Assembly (NCBI GenBank): GCA_024405635.1 | Contig: JAKSOL010000001.1 | Coordinates: 144,048 to 208,047, forward strand | Length of the DNA: 64,000 nucleotides | Direction of reading: 5' to 3' | Origin: Salinivirgaceae bacterium | Lineage (GTDB): Bacteria; Bacteroidota; Bacteroidia; Bacteroidales; SZUA-534 | In this document: in pieces, positions 44,797 to 54,137 of the stretch | Numbering within the stretch: the stretch's first letter is position 1 | Layout of the letters: each line of letters begins with the position of its first letter | The notes under the pieces: model-generated | Seen by the model: only the letters and a program-made list of their open reading frames with translations | What the model was told of the DNA's origin: nothing | Databases searched by the model: none | Program-made: the position numbers and the translations under genes

Positions 44797-45657
44797 ATGA
44801 AAAACAAAACTGTACTTATAACAAATGTTGCTACAGGCTTATGTCTTGCTGCTACGCTTATTTTAATCATTTGGAAATATCCAACACTTCCTACATCTAT
44901 TCCAACTCATTTTAGTTTAGATGGAGTGCCAAACGGATTCAGTAGCCGTAACATTGTTTTTGTGTTTTGGGGAGTCAGCATGTTTTTCTATTTGTTGATG
45001 CTTTTTGTACAAAAAAAGCCCAAACTGATAAATTTAAGTCATCCTACCGACAAAAATGGCAACCCTTTAATGCTAACCGAAAGCCAAAGACAACGTTTTG
45101 TGCTTTTGAACATTGTAGTTGTTACATTGGCCATTAGCATTTCAGTTATTTTGCTTTGCTACCTAACACTTGCATTTAGCCAAATATACACTGCCAAACC
45201 GATTATTGCAGGACTATTGGTATTTGCTGACGTTTGTGTAATTATTGTTGGATGCTATAAAACCGCAAAATTCAAATGCGGCGAGGACGACTACATTAAA
45301 CAAAAACTTGAATTGAGCCATTCGTTGTTTCTTGAGAAAGTTGACAACGAAATACTTGAGCAACTACGCGTATTAAATGGTTTGGAGTACTTATCGGAGA
45401 GCAAGCGATTGCGCATTATAAACGATGTGAGAAGCACGCACAGCGAAGTGGTAGATTACCTACGAAAAGCAGCCCCGTCAATAAGCGACGACGACATTAC
45501 ATATTGCCTATTGTGCAATGTTGGACTAAACAATAATAGCATATCGGCATGCATGGCATCTTCGGAAGAAGCGCTCAGAAAACGCAAGAGCCGCATACGG
45601 AAAAAGCTACCAGAATCGTTGGCAATGTGCCTATTTGACGATTGTAAAGGCATATAA
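44797..45657 (+). CDS. DUF1648 membrane protein with putative C-terminal HTH
   Basis: A 286-residue protein in two parts. Residues 1-160 have four membrane helices; the first pair encloses the DUF1648 signature LPTSIPTHFSLDGVPNGFSSR, found in SdpI-like and other small membrane proteins. Residues about 175-286 are cytoplasmic and helical, and end in ISDDDITYCLLCNVGLNN, SSEEALRKRKSRIRKKLPE. That end resembles the LuxR-type tails of membrane-bound Bacteroidota regulators (D-I-x-x-C-x-L then S-x-x-x-x-R-x-R-I-R-K-K-L). DNA binding is inferred from this pattern only. A tandem repeat precedes its promoter, which would fit autoregulation. Confidence 0.7.
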   Translation: MKNKTVLITNVATGLCLAATLILIIWKYPTLPTSIPTHFSLDGVPNGFSSRNIVFVFWGVSMFFYLLMLFVQKKPKLINLSHPTDKNGNPLMLTESQRQRFVLLNIVVVTLAISISVILLCYLTLAFSQIYTAKPIIAGLLVFADVCVIIVGCYKTAKFKCGEDDYIKQKLELSHSLFLEKVDNEILEQLRVLNGLEYLSESKRLRIINDVRSTHSEVVDYLRKAAPSISDDDITYCLLCNVGLNNNSISACMASSEEALRKRKSRIRKKLPESLAMCLFDDCKGI

Positions 45658-45682
45658 AAAAGGCGGGGAGGAGGCCTTTTGT
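45658..45682 (+). terminator. Terminator of the DUF1648/HTH gene
   Basis: Stem AAAAGGC with GCCTTTT (45658-45664 and 45674-45680), G-rich loop of 9, starting immediately at the stop codon. The T-run is short (4). Confidence 0.6.
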
Positions 45683-45714
45683 TTCGAACTTAAGAGAGTG
45701 GTTATGTTGTTAAT

Positions 45715-46776
45715 TTAAATATTGTTGTTGACAATAGATTCAATAAGCTCGTCCCACTGCGAGAAAATGGTGTTGCGGTCAAATCGGTGGCTTTCTTTTA
45801 CTGCTCCTGACGAAAGTTTCTCCCTTAATTCGTAGTCATTTATCAGTAAGTTCATTTTTTCAGAAAGGTCAGCCACATTGCCATCTTCAACAAGAATACC
45901 GCTAACACCATCGGTTATAATCTCTTTTGGGCCTGTGTAGCAGTTAAAGGCAATGCATGCGCATCCTTGACTCATAGCTTCAAGTAAACTATTTGGGAAC
46001 CCTTCGTATCTCGACGAAAGTACATAGATGCTTTTCTGTTTAAGAACAGATGCAACATCAGTGGATGAACCAAGAAATTCAACACGTTTAGCAATGCCGA
46101 GTTTTTCAATTTGACTTTTGATAGGCGATTTGCAAATTCGTCCTAAAATTTCAAGTTTCCAATCGGGATGATGGCTTTCTATTTTTGCCCAAGCATTTAT
46201 TAAAAGATCAAACCCTTTTTGGTGCCATTTATGTTGTGACCCTATTGCAATAATAGTTTTGCTCCTTTGTTTATAATCGTTAAATGAATCAAAGTTTTTG
46301 GGGTTATATATATATGTCTTGTTTTTGATTTTTGATTTACTGCATTCTTCTTGCGATACATAAACAACCTTGTCGGCAAATGGGTACAGCAATTTTCTGC
46401 AAATCACCTTCTTAAACGTTTTGTTGTGTTGTGTTGAATTGCGTTCAGATACTATAATTTTCTTTCTTGTTAAAAGGTTGGTAATGATGGTGTCGCCATT
46501 CATTTCTACAAGGAACGACAATATTATGTCAGGATTTACCTCTTTTATTGTCCTATATATGTTCCTGTATTTTAGTATTCTATGCGCGCCTTTTATTTTA
46601 CATTTTACAATGTTATCTATAACCTTTACTCTTGAGTCAATGGGGTAGGATTCGTCTTTTTGCGTCAATATAGCAACGTATGTATCATGCTTTTCGCAGA
46701 AATGGTTAAGAAGAATTGATGCAACACGTTCTGCTCCTCCGCCACCTAGACTATGTATGAAAAATAGAATCTTCAT
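45715..46776 (-). CDS. Glycosyltransferase, family 4
   Basis: A 353-residue retaining GT-B enzyme that moves a nucleotide-sugar residue onto a glycan or lipid acceptor, probably for surface polysaccharide. It starts with FFIHSLGGGGAERVASILLNHF (the GGGxER acceptor-side loop) and has the C-terminal EX7E motif SRYEGFPNSLLEAMSQG near 260-275. A GSQHKWHQKGFDLLINAW stretch leads the donor-binding domain. It is separate from the polysaccharide cluster at 51-57 kb and is transcribed away from the large surface protein. The sugar and acceptor are unknown. Confidence 0.9.
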   Translation of the reverse strand: MKILFFIHSLGGGGAERVASILLNHFCEKHDTYVAILTQKDESYPIDSRVKVIDNIVKCKIKGAHRILKYRNIYRTIKEVNPDIILSFLVEMNGDTIITNLLTRKKIIVSERNSTQHNKTFKKVICRKLLYPFADKVVYVSQEECSKSKIKNKTYIYNPKNFDSFNDYKQRSKTIIAIGSQHKWHQKGFDLLINAWAKIESHHPDWKLEILGRICKSPIKSQIEKLGIAKRVEFLGSSTDVASVLKQKSIYVLSSRYEGFPNSLLEAMSQGCACIAFNCYTGPKEIITDGVSGILVEDGNVADLSEKMNLLINDYELREKLSSGAVKESHRFDRNTIFSQWDELIESIVNNNI

Positions 46777-47033
46777 TTCCTACGTTTCTTTTTCCGCAAA
46801 ACAAACAATAAATCTAATGTTCACGCAAAAAAAACTGCACATGTGTCCGTTTGTGGGCAATGGTTATTTATGCTTTGTTGTAAATTTCTCATAAACACAC
46901 TTGTTTCTTGAAAATATGCTTTTATCAAAAAAAAGCAGATTTCTATTTGTTATAGATTTATATTCACATTATGAAATGTGAGCAATTATTTTCGCATAAA
47001 ACAAAGTAGAAGAAACAATAAAAATACAACATT

Positions 47034-50000
47034 ATGAAGAGACTATCATTTTTAGCAATCGCATGCTTTTTTGCAGTTTCATCTGCATTTGCAGCGTGGG
47101 ACGGGTCAACTCAAACTGCATGGACAGTCGGTTCAGGTACAGAGGAAGATCCATATCTGATTGAATCAGAAGAAAACCTAGCATCACTTGCAGCACAAGT
47201 AAATGCAGGACAAAGCTTCAGTGGCAAATACTTTAAACAAACAGCAGACCTTGATTTGGGATGCGTTTTTGACGAAGCCGGAATAGTGGATACAGAAGCA
47301 AGTGAAAATTTTAGTTGGACTCCAATTGGAAACAAATCTGCATGTTTCTCTGGTATTTATGATGGCAATGGCTTTGTAATAAGCAACTTGTATTATAACA
47401 ATATTGAGCAAGAGTATTGCGGATTGTTTGGAGGCATTAATAATGCTAAACTGAAGAATATAACATTGGTATCTGGTTTTGTGTTTGGATATCAATATGC
47501 AGGTGGTATTTGTGGTTATGCTAAAGGTTCGTCACTTGTAGATTGTTGCGCAAACAATGCAACAGTTTACGGAAAAATGGAACGTAATGGTGGTGTTGTT
47601 GGATATATTGAAGGTACAACTCAAGTAAACAATTGCATTAACTATGGTTTTGTATCAGCTTTTAACTTTTCAGGCGGTGTTGTTGGCTTCTGCAACAAAG
47701 CAACAACAACCGTAGCAAACTGTGTTAATGTTGGCCAAGTGTTTAGCATGCGATGCACAGCTGGTAGCTTATATGGATATAACAAAGATTTTGGAGGCTC
47801 AGCAAGTAACAACTACTACGACAAACAAGTAAATCATTCAGAAGGTTGGACTTCGGTAACAAACATTATTGAGAAAAATGTTGATGTTGTTGGAAAAGTC
47901 GAGGGCAAATCAACAGCAGAAATGCTTGGCGATGGTTTGAAAGACGCTCTTGGCGACACCTATTGGGAATATTCTGATGGTCTTTATCCTCGTTTAAAAT
48001 TGAGCAAAGACAACGATGCTATTGTTTTGGCAGCAACTCCAGTTGTACTAGAACAAGGCGAAGATGTTGATAACGTTAAAACTAATTTTTCAGTCAACAC
48101 AAGTAACGATGTTGTTTGGGCTAACACAACTGAAAATATAGTTTCAGTATCAGGCAATAATGTTACAATTAATGGTAATGGTCCTGTTCAATTGATAGCA
48201 AAGAAGGGCAACTACACAAAAACATTTGCATTACGTACAAATGCCGAAGAAACATATCCAACACTTAGTGTTGATAATATTAAAGATATGAAGGATTTAA
48301 TCTTTGCAATGGCATACAGCACAAGTTATAAAGGTTATGCCAATTACAATGGTTTCAAGGGCGTTAATTTTGTTCTTAATGACGATCTCTCATTTATGGG
48401 TTCTTATGATGAGGAGACAGATACTTGGAGTGGCTCTATATTGGGTTATATGGGCGTTCACAACTCATTTAAAGGTAATTTTGACGGACAAAATCACAAT
48501 ATAGAGAATGTATATGTTGACATGCCAGCAGCAATCAATGGAGGTTTGTTTGGTTGTGTATCGTATGGTACAATATCGAACCTTAATATTACTAGCGGAT
48601 ATGTTACAACCGGCAAACAACATGCAGGAGGTTTGGCAGGTGCTTCATTCCTTGAGAATTTCATCAACTGTTCAGTTAATTGTACTGTAACTGCAGGCTC
48701 TGCTCAATATGCAGCAGGTATTGTTAGTTACGATAAAGGTTTTTCAACTTTTACTAATTGTAAAAACTATGGTAATGTTACTTCTTCGCAATATAGTGGT
48801 GGATTTGTTGCAAAAAGCGATTTAGCAACAACTGTTGAAGGTTGTGAAAACTGGGGCGATATTTACGTTGGTGCAAGTGGTAAAGCTGGAGGCTTTTGTG
48901 GAACTAGCAACATTTCAATGACAATTAGCAACTCTCGCAACTATGGCGCAATAGAAGGTTCATCTCTTGTAGGAGGCTTTATTGGTCAAAGTTTAGCAAA
49001 TGGTGCCATTATTTCAAACAGCGAAAACCATGGCGCTATTACCGGAACATCAAGTATTGTGGCAGGCTTTATTGGTCAATCGACAAAAGGTCACATTACT
49101 AATTGTATAAACAATGCAAAAGTGACTGGTACGACTTCCATAGGTGGCATTTGTGGTGAGTCAACAACTGATACTATTCAATTTTGTATTAACAACGATA
49201 CCATTATGTCATCTTCAAGTGTAGTTGGCGGTATTGCAGGTGTAATTAAAACACAATCTTTGATTAATGGCTGCCTTAATAGTAGCTATGTTAAAGGAGC
49301 AAGCAACATTGGTGGTATTTGTGGTCAAACTACCGAATCAGTAGTTAAAAACTGTTTTAACTCTGGATTGGTTAACGCAAATACTAACATAGGCGGAGGT
49401 ATTGTAGGTTCAAATGGTACACAATCGGAATGTGAATCTTCAATTAACATTGGACTAGCAATATCAGGCGGGGCAAACAAAGGTGCCATAGTTGGTAGCA
49501 ATAGCGGTTCAGTTAACTACTGCTACTCTGACAAGCAAATAAGCACAAATACCAAAATATGTGAAGGAACTGCTGCTACCAATTCAGAGCTTGCATTTAC
49601 AAAAGACATCATCTCCGATAATTTGAAAGATGTGCTAGGTGAAGATAATTGGTCATACGCGAATAGACTATATCCTTGTCCTAAAGGACTTGAAAACAAT
49701 GAAATTGCACAAGTTGCTACAGCATCAATCTGCTTGTTTGTTGACGAGAATGATGAAAATCTATACGACGAATTGGCTAATGTGAGCAACAAGTTCTCTA
49801 TTGGATTTGCTAATGGTGTGAAATGGAAAAGTTCATCAAACATAATTGGTATTGTAAATTATGATGCTTACGTTTCGCAAAAAGACAAAGAAAACACCGT
49901 TACACTTACAGCCACCAAAGGAACCATTTCAAAAAGCCTTACACTGACCATTCCTGCTTCAGTAGGTTTGTTAAGTCCTAATTTGAATTGGGACGGAATC

Positions 50001-51341
50001 GCAGACTTTGTTTATGGTACTGCCATTGACGCAAGTATGCTAAATGCTACTGTTGACGAAGGTGTTGATGGAGAATTTGTGTATTCTGTCGAAGAAAATG
50101 ATGTTCTACCTGCTGGTTCACAAGAAGTTACCGTTACTTTTGCTCCAACCACTCCAGGATATGCTCGTGAAAACAAAACAATTACAGTAAATGTAGCTAA
50201 GGCACAACCTGTAATCACTTGGAATAAACCTTCTGACATTATCTATGGAACACGCATTAGTTTAGAGCAACAAAACGCAGTTTGTAATGTCGATGGTGAA
50301 TTTATCTACACCAACACTGGTGCAGTATTGGATGCAGGAACCCACAAATTGTATGTAACATTCAATCCTTCTAGCAACAACTACACTTCTGTAAAAGACT
50401 CGGTAGAATTGACCATTAAGAAAGCTACACCTACTATTGTGTGGGCTAATCCGTCGGATATAACTTACGGAGAAGCTATCTCGTCGCAATTAAATGCCAT
50501 TTCAACAACAGAAGGTGAGATTACATACTCTGTTAATGTTGGTGATGTGCTTTCAGCTGGCGACAACACAATCACAGCTACACTTACACCAACTTCAGGC
50601 AACTACGAAACAACAAGCGCAACAGTAGTTCTACATGTGCGCAAGGCAGCCTCGGCAATCACTTGGGCACCTGAAAAAACAACATTTACTTATGGCGAAA
50701 GCATAGAGTCGTTGTTTAATGCCTCTGCCGATGCTGAAGGCTCAATAGTTTACTCGGTTGATAAAACTGCCACTCCAAACGCTGGAAGTCTTGAGGTTAC
50801 TGCCACATTTACTCCTACATCGGGCAATTACGAATCGGCAACCAAGGGCGTAAATGTTAATATTGAAAAAGCTAAGTTATCGGTATCTGTAGCAGACGTA
50901 AAAATTAAACAAGGTGAGAATTTGCCTAGCTTTAATGTTGAATACAATGGATTTGTGAACAACGACAACGCAGCAAGTCTAAAATCGGAACCAACAGCAA
51001 CTTGTTCAACCGACGGAAAAACTGCTGGTACATTTGATATTGTAGTAGCAGGTGGCGAATCTTCAAACTATGACTTTGTTTACCAAAATGGCAAACTAAC
51101 AGTTGAGAAAACAGATGCAATTGCTGAGACTGAATCAACTATCAACATCTATCCAAATCCAACAACCGATGTTATAGTAATTGAGAGCGATGCAAACGAA
51201 GCTCAAATATTTAATCTCAATGGCGATTTGGTTAAGGTTTGCCCATTGTCGGGCACAACTCATGTTGATGTAAACGACCTTGCTGAAGGAACTTACATTG
51301 TAGTTGTAGGCAATAAAGCAACTCGAATTGTAAAGAAATAG
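47034..51341 (+). CDS. T9SS-exported surface protein with GLUG and Ig-like repeats
   Basis: A 1,435-residue protein. Residues 1-21 are a signal peptide (MKRLSFLAIACFFAVSSAFA). Residues about 25-325 and 440-880 are blocks of GLUG-type beta repeats (NGGVVGY, SGGVVGFC, GGICGQTT and similar). Each block ends in a closely matching segment (LKDALGDTYWEYSDGLYP and LKDVLGEDNWSYANRLYP), followed by a beta-sandwich domain of about 80 residues. Residues about 975-1,290 are four MBG/Ig-like repeats (xITWxxPSDIxYG), then an MBG-like domain. The last 75 residues (NIYPNPTTDVIVIES to the terminal KATRIVKK) are a type A sorting domain for T9SS. It is likely attached to or released from the cell surface, as an adhesin. 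No enzyme domain is seen. Confidence 0.88.
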   Translation: MKRLSFLAIACFFAVSSAFAAWDGSTQTAWTVGSGTEEDPYLIESEENLASLAAQVNAGQSFSGKYFKQTADLDLGCVFDEAGIVDTEASENFSWTPIGNKSACFSGIYDGNGFVISNLYYNNIEQEYCGLFGGINNAKLKNITLVSGFVFGYQYAGGICGYAKGSSLVDCCANNATVYGKMERNGGVVGYIEGTTQVNNCINYGFVSAFNFSGGVVGFCNKATTTVANCVNVGQVFSMRCTAGSLYGYNKDFGGSASNNYYDKQVNHSEGWTSVTNIIEKNVDVVGKVEGKSTAEMLGDGLKDALGDTYWEYSDGLYPRLKLSKDNDAIVLAATPVVLEQGEDVDNVKTNFSVNTSNDVVWANTTENIVSVSGNNVTINGNGPVQLIAKKGNYTKTFALRTNAEETYPTLSVDNIKDMKDLIFAMAYSTSYKGYANYNGFKGVNFVLNDDLSFMGSYDEETDTWSGSILGYMGVHNSFKGNFDGQNHNIENVYVDMPAAINGGLFGCVSYGTISNLNITSGYVTTGKQHAGGLAGASFLENFINCSVNCTVTAGSAQYAAGIVSYDKGFSTFTNCKNYGNVTSSQYSGGFVAKSDLATTVEGCENWGDIYVGASGKAGGFCGTSNISMTISNSRNYGAIEGSSLVGGFIGQSLANGAIISNSENHGAITGTSSIVAGFIGQSTKGHITNCINNAKVTGTTSIGGICGESTTDTIQFCINNDTIMSSSSVVGGIAGVIKTQSLINGCLNSSYVKGASNIGGICGQTTESVVKNCFNSGLVNANTNIGGGIVGSNGTQSECESSINIGLAISGGANKGAIVGSNSGSVNYCYSDKQISTNTKICEGTAATNSELAFTKDIISDNLKDVLGEDNWSYANRLYPCPKGLENNEIAQVATASICLFVDENDENLYDELANVSNKFSIGFANGVKWKSSSNIIGIVNYDAYVSQKDKENTVTLTATKGTISKSLTLTIPASVGLLSPNLNWDGIADFVYGTAIDASMLNATVDEGVDGEFVYSVEENDVLPAGSQEVTVTFAPTTPGYARENKTITVNVAKAQPVITWNKPSDIIYGTRISLEQQNAVCNVDGEFIYTNTGAVLDAGTHKLYVTFNPSSNNYTSVKDSVELTIKKATPTIVWANPSDITYGEAISSQLNAISTTEGEITYSVNVGDVLSAGDNTITATLTPTSGNYETTSATVVLHVRKAASAITWAPEKTTFTYGESIESLFNASADAEGSIVYSVDKTATPNAGSLEVTATFTPTSGNYESATKGVNVNIEKAKLSVSVADVKIKQGENLPSFNVEYNGFVNNDNAASLKSEPTATCSTDGKTAGTFDIVVAGGESSNYDFVYQNGKLTVEKTDAIAETESTINIYPNPTTDVIVIESDANEAQIFNLNGDLVKVCPLSGTTHVDVNDLAEGTYIVVVGNKATRIVKK

Positions 51342-51363
51342 TTAATTAATTTGAAAATTGTAG

Positions 51364-51401
51364 AAAAACGGTCAATGACAATGTTCATTGGCCGTTTTTT
51401 T
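51364..51401 (+). terminator. Strong terminator of the surface-protein gene
   Basis: Fifteen-base-pair stem including one T.G (51364-51378 with 51385-51399), loop of 6, T7. It starts about 22 bases after the stop codon. Confidence 0.92.
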
Positions 51402-51420
51402 AGGCAATTAATCCAAAACG

Positions 51421-52881
51421 ATGACTAATCTTGGCAACCAAGTAGCAAGAGCAACCAAATGGTCGGTTCTATCAGAACTGATGGCCAAACTAATTACACC
51501 AATATCTATGATGGTATTGGCTCGGGTGCTCACACCTGAAGCCTATGGCGCCATTGCTACTACAGCAATAGTCATATCATTTGCCGAATTGTTTACCGAT
51601 AGCGGATTCCCCAAATATCTTATCCAACATAATTTTCAAAGCGATGAAGAAAAGAGCGAATCTGCTAATGTTGCATTTTGGACTAATTTCTCATTGAGTC
51701 TGTTCATTTGGGGAATCATAATCATTTTCCGACATCAAATTGCAATAATTGTAGGCAGTCCTGAACTTGGCAATGCCATTGCAGTAGCTTGTATTGCAAT
51801 ACCAATAACGACATTTTCTAGTATTCAGATAGCATTATTCAAACGCGACCTCAATTTTCAGCCCCTTTTCCACGCGCGAATTGTTGGCATTGTCACACCT
51901 TTTCTGTTCACAATACCATTGGCTATGTGGCTGAAGAACTATTGGGCGTTAATAGTAGGAACAATTTTTTATCAAGTAGTTACTGCAATTATTCTTGCTA
52001 TAAACTCGAAATGGCATCCGCGGCGCTATTATAGTTTCGGTAAATTGAAAGAAATGTTGGCGTTTTGCTTTTGGATAATTACAAACGATGTGCTAACCTA
52101 TTTTACTGGATACATTGACCTCTTTCTGATAAGCCAAAAATTTGATCAACATAAATTAGGCATCTACCGAACCGCAGTATCAACATCAACGCAAATAATA
52201 GCATTAGTCTCTGCTATTGTGCTACCAGTACTACTTCCTGTCTACTCCAAAATACAGAGCGACCATAACAAATTGCGAGAAACAATGCTGAAAATACAGA
52301 AATACTTGGGGATAATTATTCTGCCTTTGGGCTTTGGCGTTTTCTTGTACAGCGATTTGGTTACTAACTTATTACTTGGACCACAGTGGGCTGAAGCTGC
52401 TCCAATTATTGGTCTTTGGGGAATTTTGCACAGTTTTTCTTTGCTGATAAACCGCAATTGCTCAAATACTTACATTGCAATAGGGCGGCCTAAAATTTCA
52501 GTTTTATTACAAACATTATATGCGGCAGCACTAATCCCAACCATTATTATCTCATCTAACATTAGTTTTGAAGCAGTTTACTACACCCGGGCTTTTGCAA
52601 AAGGGTGGATGATAGTACTTAACCTAATCACGATTTACATAACAATCAGACAATCAACTATAAAAGTCATTACCAACATTTTACCAGAATTGTGGGGTTG
52701 CATTGTAATGAGTGGTGCAGCATTGTTGCTTTCGTTTTTGGGGAATAACACGCAATGGCAACTTGTATCAATATTGATATGTGGCATTGTTTACTTTGCT
52801 ACAATTTGTATTTTTAAAGAAGATAGGCAAGCGTTGTCAAATATTATCCGTTATGCAAAACAGCAAATACAAGTTAAATGA
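51421..52881 (+). CDS. Polysaccharide flippase (Wzx-like, MOP superfamily)
   Basis: A 486-residue inner-membrane protein with about 12-14 hydrophobic helices. The opening NQVARATKWSVLSELMAKLITPISMMVLARVLTPEAYGAIA is the family pattern of Wzx/RfbX flippases, which move lipid-linked oligosaccharides across the inner membrane. It is the first gene of a rightward polysaccharide cluster that runs to 57335. Its last four bases (ATGA) overlap the start of the ATP-grasp gene, so the two are translationally coupled. No Wzy polymerase is evident within the cluster. Confidence 0.9.
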   Translation: MTNLGNQVARATKWSVLSELMAKLITPISMMVLARVLTPEAYGAIATTAIVISFAELFTDSGFPKYLIQHNFQSDEEKSESANVAFWTNFSLSLFIWGIIIIFRHQIAIIVGSPELGNAIAVACIAIPITTFSSIQIALFKRDLNFQPLFHARIVGIVTPFLFTIPLAMWLKNYWALIVGTIFYQVVTAIILAINSKWHPRRYYSFGKLKEMLAFCFWIITNDVLTYFTGYIDLFLISQKFDQHKLGIYRTAVSTSTQIIALVSAIVLPVLLPVYSKIQSDHNKLRETMLKIQKYLGIIILPLGFGVFLYSDLVTNLLLGPQWAEAAPIIGLWGILHSFSLLINRNCSNTYIAIGRPKISVLLQTLYAAALIPTIIISSNISFEAVYYTRAFAKGWMIVLNLITIYITIRQSTIKVITNILPELWGCIVMSGAALLLSFLGNNTQWQLVSILICGIVYFATICIFKEDRQALSNIIRYAKQQIQVK

Positions 52882-53936
52882 AAATAGCTATACATCATAG
52901 AGAAGGTTCGTTTAGTTCGCACTGGATTGATTACTGCCAAAGAAATGGTATCGATTTCAAACTTGTCAATGCATACGATAACGATATTGTTAGTCAACTT
53001 GCTGACTGCAATATCTTTATGTGGCATCATCATCAATCAATATACAAAGATCAATTATTGGCCAATCATCTCCTTCTTTCAATGCAAGGAATGGGACTGA
53101 TAACATACCCTAATTTAAACACTTCATGGCATTTTGATGACAAGTTGGCTCAGCATTATCTGTTAAATTCAATTGGGGCACCAATTGTACCTACATACAT
53201 ATTCTTTAACAAACAAGATGCTATTGAGTGGGCTGAACAAACAACCTTTCCAAAGGTTTTTAAGTTAAAAAATGGGTCATCCTCAGCAAACGTGATGCTT
53301 GTAAAGAACTCAAAGCAGGCGCAAAGGTTGATATCAAAAGCCTTTAATAAAGGAATTCCTACATTTCGATATAAGGATAGAATAAAAGAACGTTATCGCC
53401 TATACAAAATAGGAAAAGTATCTCTCCGAAATTTACTAGGACTAGTACGAAGAGCCTTATTCCGCGTTTGTCCGGGAGAATATTTCAAATTTCACGACAA
53501 AGAATGTGGTTATGTTTATTTTCAAGACTTCATGTCATCAAAGAACTTTGACATAAGGGTGTTGGTGATTGGCAATAAGGCAATAGCAAAGAAAAGAATA
53601 AACCGCCCTAACGATTTTCGGGCATCAGGAGGAAACAACCTGATTTTTGATAAAGAACAAATTGACGAAAAATTTGTTCAAGCAGCATTCTTGGCCAATA
53701 AATCGCTAAAAATGCAAAGTGTAGCTTTCGATTTCTTGTATGGCGAGCACGACGAACCGCTAATTTCAGAGATAAGCTATTGCTGTGGTTACGAGTCAAA
53801 CAAAGACGCACCAGGCTACTGGACTTCAGATATGCAATGGCACAAATGTTCAAATATCAACATTTGCGATTGGATAATAGAGGAGGTTATTGCAGAGTAC
53901 AAGGCAAAAGAGTCGGCAAAAGTTATTGCAGATTAG
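52878..53936 (+). CDS. ATP-grasp-like protein in the polysaccharide cluster
   Basis: A 352-residue cytoplasmic protein. Residues 1-90 form a Rossmann-like pre-domain (KIAIHHREGSFSSHWIDYC), and the central part reads like an ATP-grasp domain of the RimK/glutathione-synthetase type: FPKVFKLKNGSSSANVMLVKN (ATP-binding lysine and flexible loop), YVYFQDFMSSKNFDIRVLVIG (core strand with acid), and CCGYESNKDAPGYW near the end. ATP-grasp enzymes ligate a carboxylate to an amine. Here that could attach an amino acid or similar group to a sugar. That role is inferred from position. It overlaps the flippase gene by four bases. Confidence 0.78.
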   Translation: MKIAIHHREGSFSSHWIDYCQRNGIDFKLVNAYDNDIVSQLADCNIFMWHHHQSIYKDQLLANHLLLSMQGMGLITYPNLNTSWHFDDKLAQHYLLNSIGAPIVPTYIFFNKQDAIEWAEQTTFPKVFKLKNGSSSANVMLVKNSKQAQRLISKAFNKGIPTFRYKDRIKERYRLYKIGKVSLRNLLGLVRRALFRVCPGEYFKFHDKECGYVYFQDFMSSKNFDIRVLVIGNKAIAKKRINRPNDFRASGGNNLIFDKEQIDEKFVQAAFLANKSLKMQSVAFDFLYGEHDEPLISEISYCCGYESNKDAPGYWTSDMQWHKCSNINICDWIIEEVIAEYKAKESAKVIAD

Positions 53937-54005
53937 GCAGAATATAGTGTTGCTAAGGTTGCCTTTTTCTTTAAAAATGTTGCTAACGATTGCTTAATGA
54001 AAGTT

Positions 54006-54013
54006 ACATTTGT
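54006..54013 (+). promoter_or_regulatory. Candidate -7 box for the epimerase/glycosyltransferase genes
   Basis: TACATTTG, a match to TAnnTTTG; a TTG lies about 22 bases before it. It would give a leader of about 118 bases that contains a direct repeat (54052-54092). Confidence 0.45.
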
Positions 54014-54051
54014 CAAATAATTGAGCACACCACAGATAACTAAAAATGAAC

Positions 54052-54092
54052 AACTTAAGAATTTGTTTCTGTTTTGATGTTCAACTTAAGAG
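54052..54092 (+). repeat. Two 10-bp direct repeats spaced 31 bp
   Basis: CAACTTAAGA at 54052-54061 and again at 54083-54092, a spacing near three helical turns, in the leader of the epimerase gene. The core CTTAAG is itself palindromic. It may be a binding site for a regulator. Confidence 0.45.
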
Positions 54093-54137
54093 TCAAATGG
54101 CTTCTGTTTTTTTTGATTATAAGTAAAGTGAAGTAGA

